Notes under the pieces: model-generated
Told to the model about the DNA's origin: nothing
Databases searched by the model: none
The model's input: the letters and a program-made list of their open reading frames with translations, nothing else
Part shown: positions 42,900-51,131 of the stretch, piece by piece
How the letters are laid out: each line of letters opens with the position of its first letter
Numbering within the stretch: the first letter of the stretch is position 1
Source: Hymenobacter lapidarius
Lineage (GTDB): Bacteria; Bacteroidota; Bacteroidia; Cytophagales; Hymenobacteraceae
Reading direction: 5' to 3'
NCBI RefSeq assembly: GCF_001816145.1
Contig: NZ_MDZB01000109.1
Span: 1-64,000 of the forward strand
DNA: 64,000 bases
Position numbers and translations under genes: made by a program

Positions 42900-44039
42900 T
42901 TAGAAAATACGTACCCCGAAGCTGAGCACCTGCGCCTGGGGACCGGCGTTATTTTTGAACAGGTCGTTCATGTTGTACTTGGCAAAAAACTCCAGGCTGC
43001 CGTAGCCAATGGTGCCCTGGGCGCCGTACAGGAAGTTTTCCAGGTTGTAGCGGCCTTCCTCTTTCTCCTTATCGCTATTGCCATCGGTGAGGTACTTTAT
43101 CTTGGTGTGCGAGCCGAGGCGGTAGCCCACAAACCCGCCGGCTCCCAAGCGGAAAGTTGGCTTATAGTGCGAATCGCGCAGCTTGAGGTGCAACATCAGC
43201 GGTACGTTGATGGAGGAAGTGGCAAGCTTCGATTTCTGCAATTGGCGGCCGTCCGAAATTTTCTCAATGCTGGTGATGCCGTTGGCGTTGACCCACTGGT
43301 TGTTGCCGCTCAACATGTAGTTGTTGAACGCGAACTGGGAACCGAGCGCCAGGCTTAAGGGGCTGCGTTTGCCGCCGAGGCGGGTCCCCCAGTCAAACCC
43401 GATATTGAAGTAACGCGAGCCCGCCGTGCGTAGGTGATACTCGCGGGTGCCTTGCGCGGTGCGATTTTCTTGATTGACCAACGCATTCAGTCCCAGGTCT
43501 ATGATGAAGTTGGAGTAGCTCCGTTTGTTCTCAAATTGTTTTAGGCGGGTAGAATCGGCCTTGGCCTGGCGCTGCTCCTTCGATTTGCCCTCCGCTTTGT
43601 TGTAGGATTTACTGCCGTCTTCGTCGGTGGTCACCGTCACGCCAAAGGTCTTGTTCAGCACCACGTCCACGCGGTTGGTGTTGGCCGTTTTCTTGCGGGT
43701 GGTGATGCGGATTTGCTCTGGCAGGTTTTTGCCGGGCTGGTCTTTGTCGGGATAGAACTGCAGCGTTACCTGGTCGGTTTTGGCCGTTTTGGCCGCCGTT
43801 TCGGCTTGCGTGATATAGCCGGCCAGCCGCGAAGTGAGCGAATCGAGCTGGTAGTTTTTCATCTGGCGCAGCTGGGCCGCGTCGCGCACCACCAGCGTAA
43901 GGGTGGCTTGGTTGGGCAAGCGCACCACAATGGTGTCTTTGGCCAGCGTGCGGGGAGTGAGCGGGGCGGCCTGAACGTCGGTAAGGCCGCCGCTCAGGGC
44001 CACAGTAAGCAGAAATAAGGGGAGAAAAGCGCGTTGCAT
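42900..44039 (-). CDS. Outer-membrane beta-barrel protein with coiled N-terminal region
   Basis: The 379-residue protein has a signal peptide (MQRAFLPLFLLTVALSGGL) and a periplasmic region with DTIVVRLPNQATLTLVVRDA and QLDSLTSRLAGYITQ. A charged stretch is followed by a PorT-type/OmpA-like barrel (FIIDLGLNALVNQE, YFNIGFDWGTRLGG, KSKLATSSINVPLMLHLKLR, FRLGAGGFVGYRLG) ending SFGVRIF, with the aromatic C-terminus typical of barrels. It is the last gene of a three-gene module after an ECF sigma factor and a membrane protein, 18 bases from the latter. Substrate and role are unknown. Confidence 0.8.
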   Translation of the reverse strand: MQRAFLPLFLLTVALSGGLTDVQAAPLTPRTLAKDTIVVRLPNQATLTLVVRDAAQLRQMKNYQLDSLTSRLAGYITQAETAAKTAKTDQVTLQFYPDKDQPGKNLPEQIRITTRKKTANTNRVDVVLNKTFGVTVTTDEDGSKSYNKAEGKSKEQRQAKADSTRLKQFENKRSYSNFIIDLGLNALVNQENRTAQGTREYHLRTAGSRYFNIGFDWGTRLGGKRSPLSLALGSQFAFNNYMLSGNNQWVNANGITSIEKISDGRQLQKSKLATSSINVPLMLHLKLRDSHYKPTFRLGAGGFVGYRLGSHTKIKYLTDGNSDKEKEEGRYNLENFLYGAQGTIGYGSLEFFAKYNMNDLFKNNAGPQAQVLSFGVRIF

Positions 44040-44057
44040 GATTTCTAAAGTTGAAGA

Positions 44058-45104
44058 TTAGAGCTGAATGGATTTGGTGAGGGTGCGGCCGGCGATGACG
44101 GCCTGCACGGTCACGTTTTGGGGCAGGCCCGCGGCCTCGGCCAAGCTCACCCGCTCGCCCCGCACCAGGTTTCCGGCTTGCTGGAGCAGGCGGCTGCCCA
44201 AGCGGCGGCGGTCGTCGGAGGCCGCCATGGCAGCGGCCACGCTGCTGGCCCGGCTGGGCCGAGCGTCGGGGCTGCCGCCGTTGCGAACATCCACCGTAAT
44301 GATTTCGGCGGCGGCCACGATGGTGGCGGGTACTGCGCTGGCGGGGACGATTTCCGCCGCCGGCGCAGGTTTGGAATTGCTGGCCACTACCGGCCCCGGC
44401 TTGGTAGCCGGCACCTGCTCGTCAGCAGGGGTAGCAGAGGCCGGGCGGCTGGCCGACCGAGTAGTAGTCCGGGCTACCAGGGGAGCGGGGGCGGGGGCCG
44501 CGTCCGGCCGCCGGTTCACTCCTTTCAAGTAGCGAGGCGACTGCTCGGAAGCGGACATCCTGGCCTTTGGTGCGGTAGATGCCACCTCGGTAGGGCGGGT
44601 TGCCTGCGCCGTAGAAATATTTTGTTGGACAGGCGAAAGTGCATTTGCGGCCGGCTCCTGGGCGTTGTTAGCTACGGCAAACTCCTCCACCGCCGCACTG
44701 GGTCGGATGTCGGTAGCGGCTGCCGGAGTAGTACGGGTGGGCTGCATGGCTACGGTACCCGCTGGCGTATTGCCCGAGGGAAAGCCCAGCCACAGGCCCG
44801 CGCCGCCCACTACCAGCAGCAGGGCCACGGCCGCGGCCAGCGCCATGGGCCACCACGCGGCGGCGCGACGCTTTTTGGGGCGCAGGTGCTCGTCTTCGAG
44901 GCGCTCCCACAGCTGGCGGGCGGGCGTCGTGGCGTGGCCATTGAGGCCTTGCTGGAACAGGTGGTCGAGCCGCTCGGGACTGGGGGAGTCCGTGCCGGCC
45001 GCGGTGGACTGGGCCTGCAGGCGCGCCCATAGGTCGTCGGCGGGCGGGGTGGGGTGCCCGTCCAGCTTCTGCCGGAATAAGTCGTCTATATCTTCAGGAG
45101 GCAT
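44058..45104 (-). CDS. Putative anti-sigma factor with duplicated N-terminal motif
   Basis: This protein of 348 residues has one central membrane helix (WPMALAAAVALLLVVGGAGL, about 85-105). The cytoplasmic N-terminus carries two copies of an LFxxxLxGHxTxPAxxLWxRL motif: LFRQKLDGHPTPPADDLW (about 9-26) and LFQQGLNGHATTPARQLW (about 47-64). The rest is a long Pro/Ala/Thr-rich periplasmic segment ending with NVTVQAVIAGRTLTKSIQL. Gene order immediately after an ECF sigma factor (4 bases) suggests it anchors and inhibits that sigma. No zinc-binding anti-sigma motif HxxxCxxC is seen, so the role is inferred from position. Confidence 0.6.
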   Translation of the reverse strand: MPPEDIDDLFRQKLDGHPTPPADDLWARLQAQSTAAGTDSPSPERLDHLFQQGLNGHATTPARQLWERLEDEHLRPKKRRAAAWWPMALAAAVALLLVVGGAGLWLGFPSGNTPAGTVAMQPTRTTPAAATDIRPSAAVEEFAVANNAQEPAANALSPVQQNISTAQATRPTEVASTAPKARMSASEQSPRYLKGVNRRPDAAPAPAPLVARTTTRSASRPASATPADEQVPATKPGPVVASNSKPAPAAEIVPASAVPATIVAAAEIITVDVRNGGSPDARPSRASSVAAAMAASDDRRRLGSRLLQQAGNLVRGERVSLAEAAGLPQNVTVQAVIAGRTLTKSIQL

Positions 45105-45108
45105 AGTA

Positions 45109-45654
45109 TTAATTACTGGTAATGGCGGAAAACTGCACCCGCCGCTGAAGCATGGCGCGGGCCTTGCTCAGCTGCGATTTGCTGGTGCCCTCGGTGATGC
45201 CCAGCAGCTCGGCAATTTCCTGGTGGCCGTAGCCTTCCAGGGCGTAGAGGTTGAACACCGTGCGGTAGCCAGCGGGCAGGGTGGCCAGCAGGCCCATTAG
45301 GTCCTCGGCCTGCAGCTGCGTGTCGGCGGTGGCGGCGGTCACGGCCAAATTTTCGGGCTGCGCAAACTCCTCAAACGACACGGTCATCATTTCGCGGTGG
45401 CGCAGCTGCATCAGGGCTTCATTCACCATAATGCGCCGCACCCAACCCTCGAAGCTGCCCTCGAAGCGGTAGTTGGGCAGGGCCCGAAACATCTTGGCAA
45501 ACCCCAGGATGAGGGCTTCTTCGGCATCTTCGCGCCGCTTGAGGTAGCGGCGGCACACGGTCAGCATCAGCCCGGCCAGGCGGTCATAGAGCTGGCGCTG
45601 GGCCCGGTGCTCGCCCCGCACGCACGCAGCGATGAGTTCGGCTTCGGTGGTCAC
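45109..45654 (-). CDS. ECF-type RNA polymerase sigma factor
   Basis: The 181-residue protein contains sigma region 2 (RQLYDRLAGLMLTVCRRYLK, EDAEEALILGFAKMFRALPN, FEGSFEGWVRRIMVNEALMQ) and region 4 (LPAGYRTVFNLYALEGYGHQ, EIAELLGITEGTSKSQLSKA, RAMLQRRV). Such factors redirect RNA polymerase to stress or envelope genes. A GTG at 45654 (VTTEAELIAACVRGE) is the likely start; the upstream frame to 45840 includes non-conserved sequence. It is followed after 4 bases by the putative anti-sigma gene, then the barrel gene, so the three form an operon. Confidence 0.9.
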   Translation of the reverse strand: MTTEAELIAACVRGEHRAQRQLYDRLAGLMLTVCRRYLKRREDAEEALILGFAKMFRALPNYRFEGSFEGWVRRIMVNEALMQLRHREMMTVSFEEFAQPENLAVTAATADTQLQAEDLMGLLATLPAGYRTVFNLYALEGYGHQEIAELLGITEGTSKSQLSKARAMLQRRVQFSAITSN

Positions 45655-45875
45655 GGTAAGAGTAGGCAAAGGGCAGAAACGCTGGTGAGACAAGGCGGCA
45701 GATGCGAAAGTAGGAAGAAGGGTTGCCCGGGGCGCTAAAAAACTTTGCCAGCAGCGCCGGGTAGTTATGCATGCAGGCCCGCTGCCGCGCCCGTGGGTAG
45801 CTTGCGGCTGGCCGGTCACCACCGACCAGCCCCGAATCAAGAACGATTCGGGCCGTTTTTGCAGATTTATCCCGC

Positions 45876-46880
45876 ATGGAGTTGCTTTCAGTATCAGGCA
45901 TCAGGTTAGAAGAGCGCGGGCAGGAGGTGCTGCAGTCGATTAGTTTCACACAGCAGGCGGGCCAGAAGCTGGCCCTGGCCGGCGAGTCGGGCACGGGCAA
46001 AAGCACCCTACTGCAAGTCATTGCGGGCCTTATTCAACCCAGTGTGGGCACCGTGCTGGTGCAGGGCCAACGCGTGCGCGGCCCCGCCGACACGCTGGTG
46101 CCCGGCCATCCCGGCGTGGCCTACCTCACCCAGACCTCCGAACTGCCGCATTCCCTACGCGTGGAGCAGGTGCTACGCTACGCCAACAAGCAGCCCGCCG
46201 CCGCCGCCCATTCTCTGTACGAGCTTTGCCGCATCGACCACCTCCTGGCGCGGCGTACCGAACAGCTCTCCGGTGGCGAGCAGCAACGCGTGGCCCTGGC
46301 GCGCCTGCTGCTCAGTACCCCGCAGCTGCTGCTGCTCGATGAGCCCTACTCCAACCTGGACCGGACGCATAAGCAGGTGCTGCAGCAGGTGATAGCGGAC
46401 GTGAGCTCGCGCCTGAATATTACCACCCTGCTGGTTTCGCACGACCCTGCCGACATACTGTCCTGGGCCGACAGCATCCTTGTGTTGCGCAAAGGTCACA
46501 TCGTGCAGCAAGACATCCCTGAACGCATTTATTACCAACCAGCCACCGAATACACTGCTGCCTTATTCGGTGATTACAGCCTGGTACGCGGCGCCGACCG
46601 CCAGGCCCTGAAGCCCGTAAGCGCGCGCCGGGCGGATGCTACGGTGCTGCTGGTGCGGCCGGAGCAGTTCCAGCTGGGGCCAGCGAAAAACGGCCCCCTG
46701 CGGGGTACCGTGAGAAGCGTCCGGTTCTTCGGCAGCTACTATATCCTTGAAGTTGAATTACCGGAAACAATCGTCCGCGTTCGAGCGGAGAAAGATGCCT
46801 ACCGGCCCGGTACTGTCGTTGCGGTTTCCCTAAAGTCCCGAGCAGGATGGGACATGAAAGCGCCTAAGGACATTAAGTAG
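45876..46880 (+). CDS. ABC transporter ATP-binding protein (CysA/PotA-like)
   Basis: The 334-residue ATPase has Walker A GESGTGKST, Q-loop region YLTQTSEL, signature LSGGEQQR, Walker B LLLLDEPYSNLD and H-loop SHDP. A C-terminal TOBE-type domain (LVRPEQFQLGPAKNGPLRGT, VELPETIVRVRAEKDAYRPG) is present, as in PotA/CysA/FbpC importers. No permease or binding protein gene adjoins it; the next genes are an IS element and unrelated genes, so its partner is unknown. The ATG is 222 bases from the divergent sigma factor. Confidence 0.88.
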   Translation: MELLSVSGIRLEERGQEVLQSISFTQQAGQKLALAGESGTGKSTLLQVIAGLIQPSVGTVLVQGQRVRGPADTLVPGHPGVAYLTQTSELPHSLRVEQVLRYANKQPAAAAHSLYELCRIDHLLARRTEQLSGGEQQRVALARLLLSTPQLLLLDEPYSNLDRTHKQVLQQVIADVSSRLNITTLLVSHDPADILSWADSILVLRKGHIVQQDIPERIYYQPATEYTAALFGDYSLVRGADRQALKPVSARRADATVLLVRPEQFQLGPAKNGPLRGTVRSVRFFGSYYILEVELPETIVRVRAEKDAYRPGTVVAVSLKSRAGWDMKAPKDIK

Positions 46881-46920
46881 CGACTTGGATTGGGGTAATT
46901 GTGCCCGGCAGGCGTCCGAT

Positions 46921-46931
46921 GGGGGGGGGGG
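46921..46931. repeat. Run of 11 G residues
   Basis: A homopolymer of 11 G between the ABC ATPase gene and the IS element. It may be a phase-variable tract or a place where assembly length is uncertain. Confidence 0.7.
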
Positions 46932-46976
46932 ACGCGCAGGGAACGCGGAATTAGGTATCGGATGACTCCTTAGAGC

Positions 46977-47537
46977 CTATCCGAAAAGGGAAACAGCGTC
47001 ACCCAAAAAGACAATTATACCACGTAATTCGAGCGCAGGCAAAATGGAGCATCGCCAGGTAATTTTCTGGTTTTTGGCCCAGCGAATCAGCAGGTGCCGA
47101 AAGCGGTTGAGCCAGGAATGGGTGCGCTCCACGACCCAGCGGCGGGCCTTCTGCCCGGCTTTTTTGGCCTGCGCCTCTTCGCCTCGCGGCCGGATGTGGG
47201 CCGTGTAGCCATGGGCGGCCACGATTGCGCGCACCTGGGCGTAGTCGTAGCCCGCGTCCAGGCACAAGCCCTGCTCGCCGCCGCCGGCCACGTGGGCCTG
47301 CCGGGCCGCTTCAGCGGCGGGCGGCAAGCTGTTCAACGTGCTTTCCGTCAACTTCATGTCGTGCCGGTTGGCCCCCTCCAGCACCAGCCCCACCGGCATG
47401 CCCCGCGCCTCGGTCAAGAGGCTGCGCTTGACGCCGCCTTTGGCGCGGTCCGTGGGGTTGGGGCCGGTTTTTTTTCCCGCCCAACGGCGCTTTGTGCAGC
47501 GAACCGTCGAGTGCCAGCCAGTCGAAGTCGAGGCCAA
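46977..47537 (-). CDS. IS5-family transposase, C-terminal frame (orfB)
   Basis: This 186-residue frame contributes the DDE catalytic core. After GKKTGPNPTDRAKGGVKRSL it has the second Asp in GLCLDAGYD and the Glu in WVVERTHSWLNRFRHLLIR, the typical IS5 end. The listed ATG lies before the A8 run in a non-coding frame and is probably not used. The real product is an orfA-orfB fusion, and DDE residues are all present, so the element may be active. Confidence 0.85.
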   Translation of the reverse strand: MASTSTGWHSTVRCTKRRWAGKKTGPNPTDRAKGGVKRSLLTEARGMPVGLVLEGANRHDMKLTESTLNSLPPAAEAARQAHVAGGGEQGLCLDAGYDYAQVRAIVAAHGYTAHIRPRGEEAQAKKAGQKARRWVVERTHSWLNRFRHLLIRWAKNQKITWRCSILPALELRGIIVFLGDAVSLFG

Positions 47538-47832
47538 TCAAGTCCTCGTAGTCCTGCAACGCCTCGTTCCAGAGCCGGGCAAAGACGCCGGCCTGCACCC
47601 ACTGCTGGAACCGGCTATGGGCCGTGCTCGACGAGCAAATCCCCGTCGCACTCAGCGCTTTCCATTGGCAGCCCGTGCGCAGCACGAAGAAAATACCGTT
47701 CAACACTTGCCGATCGGGGATGCGCTGGCGGTGTCGGCCCAGCGGATGGGGCTTGGGCGTGTGCACGGGCAGTAAGGGCGAGAGGCGTGCCCAGAGCGTG
47801 TCGGAAATCGTGAACTCTTGTGTCGTGGCCAT
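47311..47832 (-). CDS. IS5-family transposase, N-terminal frame (orfA)
   Basis: The 173-residue frame starts MATTQEFTISDTLWARLSPL and carries the DUF4096-type N-terminal domain (RQRIPDRQVLNGIFFVLRTG, WKALSATGICSSSTAHSRFQ). It reaches LDFDWLALDGSLHK, which contains the first catalytic Asp. Just afterwards eight consecutive A (plus-strand T8 at 47468-47475) separate it from orfB in the +1 frame. The fusion is presumably made by slippage at that run, as in related two-frame IS5 members. Alone, the product is truncated. Confidence 0.82.
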   Translation of the reverse strand: MATTQEFTISDTLWARLSPLLPVHTPKPHPLGRHRQRIPDRQVLNGIFFVLRTGCQWKALSATGICSSSTAHSRFQQWVQAGVFARLWNEALQDYEDLIGLDFDWLALDGSLHKAPLGGKKNRPQPHGPRQRRRQAQPLDRGAGHAGGAGAGGGQPARHEVDGKHVEQLAARR

Positions 47833-47875
47833 GCCGCTAAAATACCACTTCTTCAACTCCTATCCGGATAGCCTC

Positions 47876-48093
47876 TAAGTGGAGGTGCAAAAGCCCTTGA
47901 TAACGGAAATGAACAATCCCGGCTTTATAATGGACAAAAAAATTATAATGCAATAGGTTCAGTATAAGTAGCTGTAAACCAATAATATACAGGTAAACTT
48001 ATTTTATATAAACAATCTTATTGCTGTTTAATCATGTTTTTGATATGATATATCGCAGATAAAGTGGTTATTTGGTCAGAACTAAATCATCCA
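47876..48093. other. AT-rich intergenic region beside the IS element
   Basis: The stretch 47900-48070 is strongly AT-rich in a GC-rich genome (for example ATTTTATATAAACAATCTT) and has no gene. It contains the promoter region of the next gene, though no exact TAnnTTTG was found. The composition suggests acquired DNA. Confidence 0.4.
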
Positions 48094-48618
48094 ATGCTTA
48101 ACCAGAGCCGTTTGTCGACCCTTTCGTTGCCCTCGCTGCCGTTTTTTCCGGTTACCTGCCGGGAAGGCTCCACGTTGCTGAGGGGCCGCACCCGGCGGGC
48201 CCTTACGGCGGAGGAAATCACGAGGACGTGCGAGGTATTGCTGGCAGCCGCGATTCGGCGAAGGTGTGCGTTCTGGCTGCTTGACGGCCGCGTGAACACC
48301 ACGGTCCACCCCGCAGAGCTGCACGAATGGCTACAGGAAGACTACTTCCCGCGGGTGCGAGTGCAATTGGGCCAGCCCCCGTGCATTGCCCTGCTCGTGG
48401 CTCCCTGCTTATGGCAGGATATGTTCAGCATGGGCCTGGACGCGCCCGCCCAGTGGCCCACGTGGAGCGCCCGGGTTGGATGGTTCAAGGAAGAGCGCGA
48501 CGCCTTGGCGTGGTTGCGCCACCAAGGCGCTCAGGCACGCACCCGCCTGCAGCTGGCCGGTGAGGAACGGCAGCCGCTTCAGGCGGGCCAGTACCAACAA
48601 TTGTCGTTCAACTTTTAG
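48094..48618 (+). CDS. Protein of unknown function
   Basis: This 174-residue protein is not assigned to a family. Recognisable parts are LTAEEITRTCEVLLAAAIRR, CAFWLLDGRVNTTVHPAELH, EWLQEDYFPRVRVQLGQPPC, and a C-terminal FKEERDALAWLRHQGAQART. The pattern AFWLLDGR followed by a helix is similar to small STAS/SpoIIAA-like proteins seen in this phylum, but the assignment is tentative. ATG 48094 (MLNQSRL) is chosen over ATG 48064 because the latter lies in the AT-rich leader. It follows the IS element and its AT-rich flank. Confidence 0.55.
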   Translation: MLNQSRLSTLSLPSLPFFPVTCREGSTLLRGRTRRALTAEEITRTCEVLLAAAIRRRCAFWLLDGRVNTTVHPAELHEWLQEDYFPRVRVQLGQPPCIALLVAPCLWQDMFSMGLDAPAQWPTWSARVGWFKEERDALAWLRHQGAQARTRLQLAGEERQPLQAGQYQQLSFNF

Positions 48619-48661
48619 CCAGCACCTGAGGGTTGATTTTCAGCACCGTCTGGGCTGCGTT

Positions 48662-49021
48662 TTAGTATTGGCCAATGGAGAGCAGGACCAGCGTGCAGGC
48701 TTCCTCCGTAAGAATGCCGCGCTCGTGCGCCATTCGCTCCAGCTCCGGGTTCTCGGTGCCAGGGTTAAACAGAATGCGGCGAGGTTTCAAATCCAGAATG
48801 TAGTAGTACCAGCCTGGCTGATTCTGCGGACCCACGTAGAGCGTCACGGTATCAACGTCGGGAGCCTGGGGCCGGTCGGTATGAATGTTCAGGCCGGCAA
48901 CCTGGCCTTTGCGAATGCCCACGGGCAGGACTTCGTGGCCGTGGTTTTTCAGCATGTGCACCGCTCGGAAAGAATACCGGGCAGGATTATCAGAAGCGCC
49001 GAGAACGAGGGTCTTTTTCAT
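48662..49021 (-). CDS. CoA-binding domain protein
   Basis: This 119-residue cytoplasmic protein has a Rossmann-like CoA-binding fold: MKKTLVLGASDNPARYSFRA with the nucleotide loop, then GHEVLPVGIRKGQVAGLNIH, DTVTLYVGPQNQPGWYYYI, RRILFNPGTENPELERMAHE and the EEACTLVLLSIGQY end. The family is widespread and poorly characterised; members bind CoA or related nucleotides. It converges on the unknown gene at 48094-48618. Confidence 0.9.
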   Translation of the reverse strand: MKKTLVLGASDNPARYSFRAVHMLKNHGHEVLPVGIRKGQVAGLNIHTDRPQAPDVDTVTLYVGPQNQPGWYYYILDLKPRRILFNPGTENPELERMAHERGILTEEACTLVLLSIGQY

Positions 49022-49408
49022 ATCAAGCAGTGTAAGGGGGAAAGAGCTAACGATTTTGAGCGTAGCCGAAAGACTTAACTTCAGGGCTCACTGTCTGCTG
49101 CCGCTGTTGGCTGCAGAGCCAGACCATTCAAAACTGCTTTATGAGTACTCGTTCAGCAGTCAACGGGTTATTAAGTAGTCATGCAGCAGTAACGGTAATA
49201 CGTTTGAACGTCATGCTGAGCTTGTCGAAGCAGCTCGCCCGCGCAACCAATTAGGTTTGCTGACGCGGTAGAGATGGTTGGACAAGCTCAGCATGACAGT
49301 TTTTAAGTTACTGTTGCTGCTGTGCGACTGCTTAATACCTAACCATCGGTTGTGAGACAAAGCGTTAGCCACATACCAACAACGAACAACCACCAACTCA
49401 AACGGCCC
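49022..49408. other. Intergenic region holding a palindromic repeat
   Basis: No gene is seen. The CATGCTGAGC repeat occupies 49209-49303. The rest is without clear structure and should contain the promoter of the CoA-binding gene. Confidence 0.45.
49209..49303. repeat. CATGCTGAGC-type palindromic repeat, copy 2
   Basis: TCATGCTGAGCTTGTC (49211-49226) is perfectly complementary to GACAAGCTCAGCATGA (49281-49296). The inside carries TTTGCTGACGCGGTAGAGATG. The ends match those of the copy at 12686-12775 (TCATGCTGAG and CTCAGCATGACAGTTT). Confidence 0.7.
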
Positions 49409-50977
49409 TTACGCGAAAACCGCCATCACCGCTTCAGCGCACCGCTCGCCGTCCATCGCGGCCGACACGATGCCGCCCGCGTAGCCGGCCCCTTCGCCGC
49501 ACGGAAACAGCCCCGCTACCACGGGGTGCTGCAGCGTATCCCGGTCGCGGGGAACGCGCACGGGGGCCGAGGTGCGGCTTTCGACCCCCACAATCTGGGC
49601 GGCGTTGGTGGCGAAGCCCGGAATTTTGCGGCCGAAGTCGCGGAAGCCTTGGCGGAGCCGCTCGGCAAGGGCGGCGCCCAGCACTTCGTCCATGCGCACC
49701 GAAACCAGGCCCGGCTGGTAGGAGGTTTCAAGCAGATGGGCCGAAAGCTTGTTATCGAGGAAATCCCCGAGCAGCTGGGCCGGGGCGCGTTGGGTGCCAC
49801 CCGCCGCCTGGCAGGCACGCTGCTCCACCGCCTGCTGAAACCGCAGCCCGGCCAGGGGGCCGTATTGCTCCAGATCCAGGTCTGACAGCTCCACGGCCGC
49901 CACAATGCCCGAATTGGCAAAACGGGAGTCGCGGCGGCTCGGCGACATGCCGTTTACCACTACCTCGCCCGGCGCCGTAGCCGCCGGCACAATAAAGCCA
50001 CCGGGGCACATGCAAAACGAAAACACCCCGCGCTGCTCGCCCTGCACTTCGGTTTGGTGCACCAGTGCGTAGGACGCCGCCGGCAGCAAGCCCCGCTCGG
50101 GGCGCCGATATTGGGCCTGGTCGATTAGCGCCTGGGGGTGTTCCACGCGGACCCCCAGGGCAAAGGGCTTGGCTTCGATGAGCACCCCGCGCCGGTGGAG
50201 CAATTCATAAATGTCGCGGGCCGAATGGCCGGTGGCCAGAATGGTGGCATCAGCTTCCAGCACTTCGCCGCTGGCCGTTACCACTCCCCGCAGGCGGTTG
50301 TCGTCCAGGAGCAGGTCGGTCACGCGGGTATCGAAGCGTACTTCGCCGCCCGCTTCGATGATGGCCTCCCGCAGGGCCTGCACCACGGCCGGCAGCTTGT
50401 TGGTGCCGATGTGGGGGTGGGCGTCAATCAGAATATCGGGGGTGGCGCCGTGCTGCACAAAGCGCCGCAGCACCCGGCCCACATCGCCGCGCTTCGTGGC
50501 GCGGGTATAAAGCTTGCCGTCGGAGTACGTACCGGCGCCGCCTTCGCCAAAACAGTAATTCGAATCGGGATTTACCAATTGCTCTTTATTGATGGCCGCT
50601 AGGTCGCGGCGTCTTGCACGCACGTCACGGCCGCGTTCCAGCACAATGGGTTTCAGCCCAAGCTCAATGCAGCGCAGGGCGGCAAAAAGGCCGGCTGGTC
50701 CGGCACCAATGATGAGGACGGCGCGAGCCGTTATATTAACATTTGGATAAATAAACCAAGGGCCGATAATATCCATTGGCGTGCCATATGTGTATATGTC
50801 GGCGCGTAACCTCACTACCGCCTGCCGGCCACGCGCATCAATTGAACGCTTGCGTAGATGCACAAAATCAACTTCTCCCGGCTTGTAGCCAGCGTGTTCA
50901 ATTAGTGCTTCGTAGCGGGCAAATTCATCGAAAGCTACTTCGGGAGGAAGTAGGGCTTCTATTTCTAGTTTTAACAT
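49409..50977 (-). CDS. FAD-dependent oxidoreductase (COG2509 type)
   Basis: This protein of 522 residues has an N-terminal substrate-like domain (residues 1-85, including YKPGEVDFVHLRKRSIDARG) followed by an FAD-binding Rossmann domain with VLIIGAGPAGLFAALRCIEL and IVLERGRDVRAR. It also has YCFGEGGAGTYSDGKLYTRA, DATILATGHSARDIYELLHR, FSFCMCPGGFIVPAAT and the C-terminal FAD motif FPCGEGAGYAGGIVSAAMDG. It matches the uncharacterised FAD-dependent dehydrogenases of the YhiN-distant group. The substrate is unknown. The gene is divergent from the MFS transporter. Confidence 0.88.
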   Translation of the reverse strand: MLKLEIEALLPPEVAFDEFARYEALIEHAGYKPGEVDFVHLRKRSIDARGRQAVVRLRADIYTYGTPMDIIGPWFIYPNVNITARAVLIIGAGPAGLFAALRCIELGLKPIVLERGRDVRARRRDLAAINKEQLVNPDSNYCFGEGGAGTYSDGKLYTRATKRGDVGRVLRRFVQHGATPDILIDAHPHIGTNKLPAVVQALREAIIEAGGEVRFDTRVTDLLLDDNRLRGVVTASGEVLEADATILATGHSARDIYELLHRRGVLIEAKPFALGVRVEHPQALIDQAQYRRPERGLLPAASYALVHQTEVQGEQRGVFSFCMCPGGFIVPAATAPGEVVVNGMSPSRRDSRFANSGIVAAVELSDLDLEQYGPLAGLRFQQAVEQRACQAAGGTQRAPAQLLGDFLDNKLSAHLLETSYQPGLVSVRMDEVLGAALAERLRQGFRDFGRKIPGFATNAAQIVGVESRTSAPVRVPRDRDTLQHPVVAGLFPCGEGAGYAGGIVSAAMDGERCAEAVMAVFA

Positions 50978-51131
50978 TTGTGTAATAAGAAAGGTAGCTA
51001 TCCTTTATGTGGTTCTGCGGCAAAGTGCAACACCAACGCAAAGTTACAAGCGGTGAAGGGGGCAAGCAGTGGGTGCCGAAACAGGCGAATGAAGAGTCCA
51101 TTGACCAGCCTTCTGGGTATTACTTTGCTGC

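Larger units (their letters stand above)
46973..47875 (-). mobile_element. IS5-family insertion sequence (IS427-like, about 903 bp)
   Basis: Terminal inverted repeats are GAGCCTATCCGAA at the left and, read inward from the right, GAGGCTATCCGGA (11 of 13 match). They are flanked by a TA dinucleotide on both sides, possibly the target duplication. Two overlapping frames encode the transposase, joined at a run of eight A. It lies in an AT-rich patch between an ABC ATPase gene and a small unknown gene. Confidence 0.85.
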
